This document shows positions 55,736 to 64,000 of a stretch of 64,000 nucleotides of DNA, piece by piece. Numbering within the stretch: the stretch's first letter is position 1; the number at the start of each line of letters is the position of its first letter. The stretch spans positions 32,331,670 through 32,395,669 of the forward strand of contig CM067064.1 of the NCBI GenBank assembly GCA_033980235.1. Reading direction: 5' to 3'. This DNA comes from Diadema setosum. Taxonomy: Eukaryota; Echinodermata; Echinoidea; Diadematoida; Diadematidae. A program made the translations under genes and the position numbers. The notes under the pieces are model-generated. The model was not told the origin of the DNA. It ran no database searches and was given only the letters and a program-made list of their open reading frames with translations.

Positions 55736-56760
55736 GGGAATTTAAGGGCTTTTACTGGACCTTTGACCCAGGGCTTTCACCATTTCATAATTTCATGCAT
55801 TGAATGATTTTCAAAGCATGGAGGAAAAGTGATATTTCAGTATTACATAGTCAAATTTACACATTTTAACCTGACCTTTGACCCTTGGCCTTTGACCTCA
55901 TGACCCTTAGATTCCCAAGAGAATCAATGTCAGGCAATACATGCAAAAACTGTACTTAAGTTTTATAATGATACCTTGAGCCACTTCCGAGATTTAGAGA
56001 AAAAGAGTGAAATTTTGCATTTTCACGTAATTTTTTACTTTTCGGCAAAAAAAAAGAAAAAAGAAAAAGAAGGATCTTACCAGAGAATTTCTATTGGGTA
56101 ATACATGTATACATATACATGTGTATATATATATATATATATAATATATATATATGCATGGATTCATATACATCTATATGAGGGAGGAAATAGTAAAATT
56201 TTAAAGAGTTTACCTTGACCTTTGACCCTTGACCTTTGACCCCCTAATTCCCAACATATTCAATGCTAGTCAGTACATGTATATGACTAAGTTCCATAAA
56301 TGACCCTTTTATATGAAACATTTTTGACATATGGACAAACAATTCATGTTAACATTTTCTCTTGACCTTTGACCTTTCTCCTTTGACCTCACGGCCAAAA
56401 ACTTTCTCTATAGAGAATCTCCATTGGGTAATACATGTATACAATTCGTTTCAAGAAAATACCATCGGACATTCAATAGATATGAGGGAAATAGTGACAT
56501 TTTGGGTATTTGACCTTGACCTTTGACCACCTTGAGCATGCGCGCCCAAAAGTTGATAGGCACAACTTCGCCCTCTCATACATATACATGCCAAGTCTCA
56601 TTAGGATGCCTCAAAATGATTTTTTAGTTATGCTGTCCACAAAATTGATTACGGAAAAAAGGACGGAAGGAAGCACGGAAGGATGGACGGACGGACAACC
56701 CGAAAACATACTGCCTCCGGCTCCACTTCGTGGCAGAGGCATAATAAAGAACAAGGTTGT
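55736..56760 (+). repeat. Dispersed repeat with TTGACCTTTGACC tracts, copy 2
   Basis: Same organisation as 17.05-17.69 kb: several CCTTGACCTTTGACC blocks, GAGAATC-CATTGGGTAATAC, then GCTGTCCACAAAATTGATTA, a GGACGGA tract, CAACCCGAAAACATACTGCC and CCGGCTCCACTTCGTGGCAG. This copy is longer, with more sub-units and an internal (TA)n at 56122-56155. Confidence 0.85.
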
Positions 56761-57857
56761 GGTACATTAAAAAAATGTACCAAAACGAGAATACAGGCAT
56801 GTCCCGATACAAATGCAAAGAAAACAACGTGTCACTCCAGTGGACGCTCGAGAGAATGGTGGTGCTTATTGATTATGCCAATCGCACGACAGGACCCATT
56901 CCAAATACTTTATATAAATTTATGTCTTTATTATTACATGCAGATTAAAGGGAAAGAATAAAAAAATATATAAAATGTACCCAATATTGATTATAGGCTA
57001 TATGCACGTATATATACATAACATGCATACTTTTTCTTTTCTTTAGAGACCCTTCAAAAGAGTTCAGACAGTTTTATCAGATCTCTTGTGTTTTGAAATT
57101 ATTTTCTTGACACGTATTTTGAGATCTATCATCATTCAACACTAACACAAACATACACATATGAGCCATATATATAATAATATTGTAACTAAATTCCGTG
57201 GAACCAATTCGATTTAACCGTTCGATTATAATTTGTTATAATCTATTATACCTGGAGCAAAGAAAGGGGAGCACTATCGGAACGTTGTGGTAGTGCATTA
57301 TTACGAGTTTAAACATTTAATATTGAATATGTGGTTACTTGTTCGCCGTGGACGAGTTTGGATTTGTTGATACCAACTCCAGTTTTAACCGATGATATAC
57401 ATGTATGTCGATTTTTAGTAACAAGGTACAAATGAAACTCCTAAAATATCAAATGTACGAATCTAATAACGTCGTCAACATTGTAAATAATTTGAGCAAT
57501 TTCTGCGGGAAGTCCTCATACTAAACCAGGCCATACGGAATGTCACACACTGCACCGCATTGCAAGGTGCCCTGCGGAGAGGAAGCATAATGCTGGTCGC
57601 CTTTTGACCTTAGAAATTAAGGTAAGCAGCCCGTGTATGACAAACTCATATTTGTTGTACATGTCCACGTCTATTTAAATCTTCTAAACTTTACATGTGT
57701 TCCTGAACTGATGACAGCATCCGCTCTGTGTCTTCTTGCATGCAACTAAAATCAACAGTTTGCAGATTGGTGGCATATGTTCCCGAGCTAGAGGACCGTT
57801 CCTGCGGAGACAACTAGCAAGTCGTTGGATTTCGGGAGTAGCGGTAATGCATATTAT
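56761..57857. other. No gene seen
   Basis: AT-rich sequence with no recognisable coding or repeat content. Confidence 0.6.
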
Positions 57858-59135
57858 CAGTGGCGTATCTAGGGAAAATGGCGCCCGGGGCAAGCGCGAA
57901 AATTGCGCCCCTAATTTCTGAAAAAGTGTTCAATCCCAACCCCATCCCGGTAGGGACTTTAAACAAAGTCCACATGATATGTTTTTTAAAGCACTTAAAA
58001 GGGGTCTTTTGAGATTGATTTAAATGTAATGAGTGTTGATAAATTTTGGCGAGCGAGCGCAGCGAGCGAGCCGAAAATTTTTGTATTTTAGCTTACAAAA
58101 CATGGAACTCTTGTCATTTTTTGCTTATCAAATCTTTCAATTCTAATAAAGATATAGTGACGGCCTTATAGATAACGATTTATACCAACAAACTGAGGAC
58201 TTAGAAAAAATACTCTAAATTAGTACGCGCGAGTAAGCCGAAATTTGTATATTTCCGCGTAATCATCACGTTTTGTTCTTATCTCTCTCTTTTTTCTTTT
58301 TTCTTTTTCTTTTTTTGGCGAGCGAGCGCAGCGAGCGAGCCGAAAAATTTTGTATTTCAGCCAACAAAACATGGAATTCTTGTCATTTTTTGCTTATTAA
58401 ATCTTACAATTCTAATAAAGATATAGTGACGACGATAACGATTTATACCAACAAACTGAGGACTGAGCTGAAATTTGTATATTTCCGCGTTATCATCCCG
58501 TTTTGTTCTTATCTCTCTTTTTTTGGATAAATTGTGGCGAGCGAGCGCAGCGAGCGAGCCGATAAATTTTGTATTTCAGCTTACAAAACATGGAATTCTT
58601 GTCATTTTTTGCTTCTTAAATCTTACAATTCTAATCAAGATATGGTGACGACATTATAATATAGATAACGATTTATACCAACAAACTGAGGACTTGAAAA
58701 AAATACTCTAAATTAGTACGAGCGAGTGAGCCGAAATTTGTATATTTCAGCGTTATCATTACGTTTTGTTCTTATCTTGGGGTTTTTTGCCCCCCCCCCC
58801 CCCCCCCCGTTTGTTCGAAACCGTTGGCGCCTTCTTTTGATCCAATTGGCGATCGCTTCAGAACGAAAGAAATTGCAGCCGCTGCTCTGTGAAACATTTT
58901 GCCTGCTAAATATAAAATGACATGTGTACACAAAAGACATTGTCATTTTCCCCGCGTCATCATCACGTTTTGTTCTTACCTTCTTTTTTATATAAGTTTT
59001 GGCGAGCGAGTACAGCGAGCGAGCCGAAAATTTTTGTAGTTCAACTTACTTACAGAACATGGAATTCTTGTGTGAACACAGATAATAAACATTGTCATTT
59101 TGCCCGCGTCATCATCATGTTTTGTTTTTATCTTG
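57858..59135 (+). repeat. Array with GCGAGCGAGCGCAGCGAGCGAG core, copy 2
   Basis: Begins CAGTGGCGTATCTAGGGAAA, with the next 180 bp nearly the same as 46.56-46.74 kb (CCATCCCGGTAGGGACTTTA and so on). Cores at 58048, 58317, 58536 and 59001 (the last with GAGTACAG). It includes the same interrupting block (58787-58915, GCGATCGCTTCAGAACGAAA). It differs from copy 1 in the number of units. It is not surrounded by the CAGGCCCGTAGCCAGG termini seen at 44.74-48.15 kb. Confidence 0.9.
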
Positions 59136-59600
59136 TTTGATTGGTAACGGTGCGAACTAACACTTTATCCCGTGCTCACCAACGATACTTGTGCCACCAC
59201 ATGGTTGTGAAAGGTGTACCACATTAGCGTGACTGAGTTGGTAGCAAAAGTTGGGAACAAAAATAGGTGTACCAATTCAACACCATCTACAGGTGACGCT
59301 TTTGAATGACATAATCTAAGTGATGATGAACTTGGTATGTGTGTCGCTTGTGTTTGTGAGCTGCGTCTGATGCAATAAACACGTATATGGTATACATATT
59401 GCACATACTAGTAGTTTTAATAATTTGAATGGAGCGTTGTAAACTGCAACAAAACGAACCCCGCCTATTCGGCCATCCTGACACGGCTCGTGGAGGCATT
59501 TGTACAGGCAGTCAAATACTTCTCACAATCTCGACGACGGCAAGTTCGTCACAATGTGTGTATATTTATATGATATTTTCTTATCTTGGTGAACGACGCA
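59136..59600. other. No gene seen
   Basis: No coding, repeat or RNA feature recognised. Confidence 0.55.
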
Positions 59601-59878
59601 CATCTTGAGAAACTGCTTCGAGAACTAGTGATATTTTCACGTATTCTCACCTATTTTCGACCTCGAAACCTCATATCAAAGGACATTCTGAGGAATACAT
59701 GACATCCTCCAGCCACTGAGCATTTTGTGTCACTGGACTAAGCATTCGGATTCGGTAAATTGAGGGGGAGAAAAATTAGGAAATGTCATCAAAAGAACCC
59801 CAGGCAAAGCTGAAAACATCTAACGGACAGTGGAGCGACAGGCTGCGGGGAAGCTCTCCAGCAGTTCCGACCGATGTT
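59601..59878 (+). pseudogene. 5' fragment of a LINE with ORF1 start, cut by a TTAA element
   Basis: The ATG at 59783 opens a 32-codon frame (MSSKEPQAKLKTSNGQWSDR, then LRGSSPAVPTDV) that matches the N-terminus of the LINE ORF1 at 34958: MSS-K at the start, then NGQW-x2-RLR-x-SSP. The frame ends where the TTAA-flanked element begins at 59881. The sequence beyond that element (62085 on) does not continue ORF1, so only the 5' end of this LINE copy is present. The left limit is arbitrary. Confidence 0.65.
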
Positions 59879-60256
59879 AAAGGACAAGTCCACCTTATAC
59901 ATATAAGAATTGAGAGAATGCAGCAATATTAGTAGAAAACATTAGTGAAAGTTTAAGGAAAATTGGACAATCCATTCAAAAGTTACGAATATTTAAGTAT
60001 CTGCGCAGTCACTGATGGAAGAGAAGCCTACTACAGTGTATGATGTCACATGCGTACAAGTATATAAGGAGAATTTCACAAAACTTTGTATACTTTTGAA
60101 TAAAGTGCACATTTCTTCGACTTGCTACTGACGTATGTTAAGGGTAATATTGTTCCCCCTGCCTTCTGAAAGAGAGAAGTCGAGTGTTCTTTTGTTATGC
60201 GAGAAAAATGGAAATATGTTGAATTTTCTTTATTCTTTCTTTATATCGTTGTACTC

Positions 60257-61899
60257 ATAATAATAATAACAAATTCTTATATAGCGCATTTCAAACTTGA
60301 AAAGAATTTCAATGCGCTTTACAAACAAACAAACAAACAAACAAATTATACCATAATACAAAATATAACAGAAATTACACATTACTATAAGAACAATATA
60401 TTAGAGTTGCCAGTACTACTGAGACAACTGCATTAATGACTTCAAATTTAACAATCATAGGCTACTTTGTATAGATAAGTTTTGAGTTTTTGCTTGAAAC
60501 TGTCTGTTGGCATCTGACTTCTCAGTGCGTCTGGCAGAGAATTCCATAAAGTGGGTGCGACAAAAGAAAAAACCCTTTCCCCATAAGACTTTGTTCGCAT
60601 GGTGGGTACGACAAGTAAGTTTCGAGCAGAGGATCGGAGACATCTAGAAGGCTTGTATGGGGTTACGAGTTCTGTAATGTAGTGCGGGGCTGTTCCATGT
60701 AGTGCTTTGAAAGTAATGAGGAGAATCTTGTATTGGATGCGATACCTTATAGGAAGCCAGTGCAGATTTTGAAGGATTGGGGTTATGTGTTCACGTTTCT
60801 TGGCAAGTGTAACAAGGCGGGCAGCGGAATTTTGAATTCTTTGAAGTTTGGAGACCTGTTTGTCCGGCAGACCAATGAGGAGACTGTTGCAACAGTCCAA
60901 GATTGATGAGACAAAAGCGTGGACCACTATTTCAGTAGTGGATTTACTGAGATAACTGCGATTTTTCCCTATTTTGCTCAAAGCGAAGGATCCGCGACGG
61001 CAAATGTTGTTTATGTGACTGTTCATGTTGAGGTGACTGTCCAAAAGCACACCAAGGTCACGGACAGATGAAGAAAAATTAACTACAAGATTGCCAACAG
61101 TCAAAGGGGTGAGTTCCTTACATGGCTTCATGTTGGAACGAATGTGAAGCAATTCCATTTTACTGTCATTTAGTACCAGAGAATTGTTGGACATCCAGCG
61201 ACGGACTTCATGCAGACATCGGGCCAGTTCTTCGAGAGTGTGTTCCATGTCAACGGGGTCTACGGTGATATACAACTGTGTGTCATCAGCATACATGGCG
61301 CAGCTGAAACCATGCGATTCAATGATGTCTTGAACTGGTGTTGTGTAACACACAAAGAGGAGTGGACCAATCACTGATCCCTGCGGTACTCCAAATTCTA
61401 ATGGTGCACAGGAAGAGACATGTTGTCCTAATACCACTTGCTGTCGTCTTTCCTTCAGGTAAGACTCAATCCATTCTGCTGGAGTACCAGATATCCAAAA
61501 ACGTTGCCTCATTCTATGGGATAAAATTGTATGGTCAACGGTATCAAAAGCCGCTGTCAGATCAAGCAGGATGACCACAGCTTCCTTTCTTGCATCAAGG
61601 CCAAGGAGGAGATCGTTCATCACTCTCACAAGAGCCGTCTCAACACTGTGATCTTGTCGATAAGCAGATTGTGATTTAGCTAAGAGAGAATGTGAGTGAA
61701 GATGAGCAGTGAACTGGCTACAGGCTGCTTGCTCGATAACTTTGGCTAAAAAAGGAAGGTTGGAGATTGGTCGGTAATTCTTCAATATTTCAGAGTCAAG
61801 ATTGGGGTTCTTTAGAATAGGTGTGATTAAAGCAGTCTTGAGGTCACGTGGAAAGATCCCTGATGCTAATGACTGATTTGTTATATCAGTGACATATTA
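60257..61899 (-). mobile_element. 5'-truncated L2-like LINE inside the TTAA element
   Basis: On the minus strand it ends with TGTAAAGCGCATTGAAATTC and GCGCTATATAAGAATTTGTT then (ATT)n, the conserved 3' end of L2-type LINEs with a hairpin from the two GCGC motifs. The 5' end stops at about 61899, inside the reverse transcriptase. A diverged relative of the tail is at 7.7 kb. Confidence 0.85.
60448..61896 (-). pseudogene. L2-like reverse transcriptase, N-terminally truncated
   Basis: Open without a stop from 61896 to 60448 (about 482 codons), but there is no genuine start: the frame enters mid-domain at VTDITNQSLASGIFPRDLK and an upstream TAA at 61897-61899 marks the truncation. Counting from NYRPISN at 61776: LLDLTAAFDTVDH about 70 residues on (catalytic Asp), GVPQGSVIGPLLF about 130, YADDTQLY about 163 (catalytic). 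The C-terminal half has LHWLPIRYRIQYKI and TLWNSLPDALRS, characteristic of the L2/CR1 clade. The endonuclease is missing, so it cannot retrotranspose by itself. The absence of stops suggests a fairly recent insertion. Confidence 0.9.
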
Positions 61900-62084
61900 T
61901 GTTATATCATGTGACATCACAAGCTATAGTAGTCTTTCATCCAGCCGTGACTGAGCAGAAACTTCAAAAATTCATAACTTTTTAACAGATTGTCCGATTT
62001 TCCTCAAACTCTCACTGATTTGTTCTTCTAATATTGCTGCATTCACTCAACCAACATGTCTATGAAGGTGAACTTGTCCTTTAA

Positions 62085-62585
62085 CTCTTCATGTGCCATG
62101 GTGGAAAACCCGTGTGCCACGTTATTCTGAGACAAGAAGGTAGTCATGCTTTGAGAAAGAATTTTGTTTTTTCCAATTTGTATAACTTCTACAAACCATG
62201 TCTGTTAAGCTGGACATAATAGTGAGCAAAGTTGAGGAGGAATGCCAAACTTTGCTTCCATATACAATGTATAACAATTCTATTTTCAATTTTTCTTTTG
62301 AATTACCAGTTGCTACATTACTGTAAAGGCATGACTTTTGCACATAAAATAGTGACAGAAACTTAGAATGTACACGAAAATCTAGTTGGGAACACCGCTT
62401 GATAGTCAATCACCACATAGAATGCAAGCCGTATGTTAGAGGAACAAAAGCGCGAGAAATGCTTTGATTGTACCGCGGGATTAGCGATTTATCGATCGGT
62501 TTTGGCGGCTTTGTTTGTTGAGCAGAATATGCGATGTTGGCACGCCGTCGACTGAGCCGGACGTGCGAACGTGGCACATAAAGAG
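62085..62585. other. No gene seen
   Basis: Nothing recognised between the TTAA element and the GC-rich array. Confidence 0.55.
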
Positions 62586-63293
62586 TTAAGGCCGTGTCAC
62601 ACCTTTCCGGGCAAGCCTTGCGTGCGATTTGCAAAGAACAATTTTTACTACCCGGAGGTCCCCGGAATGAGCCGCACATGACAACGGAGGTGTGCACGCA
62701 AATATTTTTACCCGCAACCAGGTTTAGGCCCTGTCACACCTTTCCGGGCAAGCTACGCAGGCTTGTTGCGTGTAGGAATTTTCCACCATACCGGACAATT
62801 TCTGACGGCGAACAAGGATTTGGGCGAGTCAGTGCATCAATATGCCTTACTTGCTGGACGCGTTTTACTTAAATTCTACTTGCGGGTATACTGTGTGAAG
62901 GCCGTGTCACACCATAACGCGGGCTTGTGGCGAGGAGGTAGTTTCCAGCACGTAGAAGATTTTCAGCGGGCGAACAAGAATGTTTGCAATTTTCCATTCA
63001 AGCCTTGTCATACCGTACGGGGGAACTTCTGCGGCTTGACTTGCGGGGAAACAAATTTACTCCAAGGAGCTCTCCGTAGTTGGTCCGCACCTGACAGTAT
63101 CTAGCGCGTAGTTGCCCGGAGGTGCTCACGCAAGTCCGATTTAACCGCAGCCAAATTTTGAGCATGACCAAAACTTTTTTCCGGGTGAGTCGCGGGAATG
63201 CCCGTAGAAGTCCACGCAGAACGCCAGTAGGAGACCCTTAGCGGCAGTACTTCCCAGGCAATTCCCACGCAGGTACTTCGCAGTCCCGTATGC

Positions 63294-63530
63294 GTTTTTT
63301 TTAAGACGGCACAGATTGGGGCATGGTGCGTGTTAAACCCATGGGAAAAACGTTGGGTTAGGGTTTTTGGTTATGGTTATGGTTAGGGTTAGGGTTAGGG
63401 TTGGGGTTAGGGTTAGGGTTAGGGTTAGGGTTTGATGGTTAGGGTTAGGATTAGGATTAGGGTTAGGTTTAGGGATAGGGTCCCCGATAGATTTTGTTTC
63501 CCCAATCTGTGCCGTCTAAAAAAAACACGC
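63294..63530. mobile_element. 237-bp MITE carrying telomere-like TTAGGG repeats
   Basis: TTTTTTTTAAGACGGCACAG with ATTGGGGCA at the left is inverted at the right (TTTCCCCAATCTGTGCCGTC then TAAAAAAAA). GTCCCGTATGC flanks both sides (63283-63293 and 63531-63541), an 11-bp target duplication. The interior 63353-63480 is about 18 copies of GGTTAG/TTAGGG with variants (GGTTAT, GATTAG, TTTAGG). A long target duplication would fit a Mutator-like element (inference). Confidence 0.85.
63353..63480 (+). repeat. Interstitial (TTAGGG)n-like tract
   Basis: Runs of TTAGGG read on the plus strand with drift at both ends. It is enclosed within an inverted-repeat element and so is not a chromosome end. Confidence 0.95.
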
Positions 63531-63574
63531 GTCCCGTATGCAGCCAAGATAATGAAATTCTGTGAGAATTCAGC

Positions 63575-63995
63575 CATTCCATTAGAGGAATTCCTTCACT
63601 AAGTTGTCAGCCCTCACGCGACTGGTACAAAGGTCACACAGTATACTCGCAAGTATAACGCGTCCAGCAAGTAAGACACATGCGCTGACTCGCACAAATC
63701 CTTTTCCGCCCTCAGGAATGTCCGGTATGCTAGAAAATCCCTACACGTAACAAGCCCGAGCAGCTTGCCCGGAAAGGTGTGACAGGGCCTAAACACGGTT
63801 GAAGGTAAAAAGGATATGCGTGCGCACCTCCGGGCGACTACTTTTGAGATACATGCTAGGTACTGTCATGTGCGGATCATCTACGGGGACCTCCGGGTAG
63901 TAAAAAATGTTCTTTGCAAGTCGCACGCAAGGCTGGTGTGACACGGCCTTGACCTTTGTACCAACTCAGTGAAGGAATTCCTCTGAAGAAATGGC
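63575..63995. mobile_element. Element bounded by inverted AGAGGAATTCCTTCACT
   Basis: AGAGGAATTCCTTCACTAAG with, slightly further in, GGTACAAAGGTCA at the left is mirrored by TGACCTTTGTACCAACTCAG and TGAAGGAATTCCTCT at the right. About 420 bp, and it includes the right arm of the GC-rich array. The window ends 5 bp later, so the outer context is not visible. Confidence 0.7.
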
Positions 63996-64000
63996 AAAAG

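Larger units (their letters stand above)
59881..62080. mobile_element. TTAA-flanked inverted-repeat element
   Basis: TTAA at 59877-59880 and at 62081-62084 flank AGGACAAGTCCACCTTATAC and GAAGGTGAACTTGTCCT. The inverted match continues about 170 bp per arm (GCAGCAATATTAG, GAAAATTGGACAATC, CTCAGTCAC/GCGCAGTCAC, GATGTCACATG). TTAA targets are typical of piggyBac and a few other superfamilies. There is no transposase; a LINE occupies most of the interior. Old relatives of the right arm are at 1-120 and 21600-21790. Confidence 0.8.
62586..63960. repeat. GC-rich inverted array with GGCCNTGTCACACC units
   Basis: Units starting GGCCGTGTCACACC or GGCCCTGTCACACC occur at 62590, 62729 and 62901, with a degenerate one near 63003. 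Inverted ones (GGTGTGACAGGGCC, GGTGTGACACGGCC) are at 63773 and 63939. Left 62586-62900 pairs with right 63635-63955: TTTCCGGGCAAGC, GCAAAGAACA, ACTACCCGGAGGTCCCCG, TACTTGCTGGACGCGTT. Base composition is clearly richer in GC than the rest of the window. Small ORFs in it are not conserved between arms. Confidence 0.85.

Noticed and set aside
47156..59060. ORFs with ASERSERAE motifs near the GCGAGCGAG cores
   Set aside because: The peptide is the translated repeat core and appears wherever the core does; the frames break between units.
63353..63480. Chromosome end or fusion point indicated by TTAGGG repeats
   Set aside because: The tract is enclosed by inverted termini and an 11-bp target duplication, so transposition explains it.

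Overview
The window is eukaryotic, AT-rich DNA that is mostly non-coding. It looks like a marine invertebrate deuterostome, most likely a sea urchin or a related echinoderm. That is inference from repeat content: LINEs with CR1/L2-type 3' tails, short inverted-repeat elements ending in GGGCCC-TTTCATAAA and GTGACCCGCTACAACAA, TTGACCTTTGACC tracts, and GCGAGCGAGCGCAGCGAGCGAG arrays. There are no operons, bacterial genes or CRISPR arrays. Apart from transposon proteins, the only convincing host coding sequence is a pair of small, related, two-exon genes for single-pass membrane proteins.

Layout. (1) 1-2.0 kb, 21.65-24.9 kb and 41.03-42.76 kb are diverged copies of one sequence block in the same orientation, so the left two thirds of the window is an old tandem segmental duplication with a unit of about 18-21 kb. 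The first two units each carry one copy of the small gene: gene A (19.58-20.77 kb) and gene B (28.4-32.24 kb). Each has an exon encoding C-K-x2-Q-V-W-D-x2-F-G-C-V-P-[ND]-S with a Met just before it, then a phase-1 intron, then an exon encoding a Thr/Ser/Pro-rich stalk, a membrane span and a short tail. No signal peptide is apparent. The plan resembles the type III TNF-receptor relatives (BCMA/TACI/Fn14), but homology is not proven. In gene A a 192-bp inverted-repeat element sits in the last exon and supplies the stop codon. Past it an open frame continues with DYTPTGQT, which matches DYSLAGQT in the tail of gene B.

(2) 2.5-18 kb holds decayed LINE fragments, several small inverted-repeat elements, a 305-bp tandem repeat, a palindrome built of ATTTCGT units, and long stretches in which nothing is recognisable. 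(3) 34.9-39.4 kb is an almost intact LINE with an ORF1 (coiled coil plus RRM-like region) and an ORF2 (PHD finger, endonuclease, reverse transcriptase). ORF2 is broken by one single-base frameshift inside the endonuclease.

(4) 43-64 kb is dominated by nested inverted-repeat (foldback) elements: a composite at 44.74-48.15 kb with 16-bp termini and an ATGGTG target duplication; 49.5-50.7 kb; a 3.2-kb palindrome with 161-bp internal tandem repeats at 51.5-54.8 kb; a TTAA-flanked element at 59.88-62.08 kb holding a truncated L2-like LINE; and a GC-rich inverted array at 62.6-64.0 kb, into which a 237-bp element carrying telomere-like TTAGGG repeats has inserted with an 11-bp target duplication.

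The genes do not form a visible pathway. The story is a tandemly duplicated receptor-like gene family in a region heavily remodelled by transposons. All exon calls, family relations and copy alignments were made by eye, without database or alignment tools.
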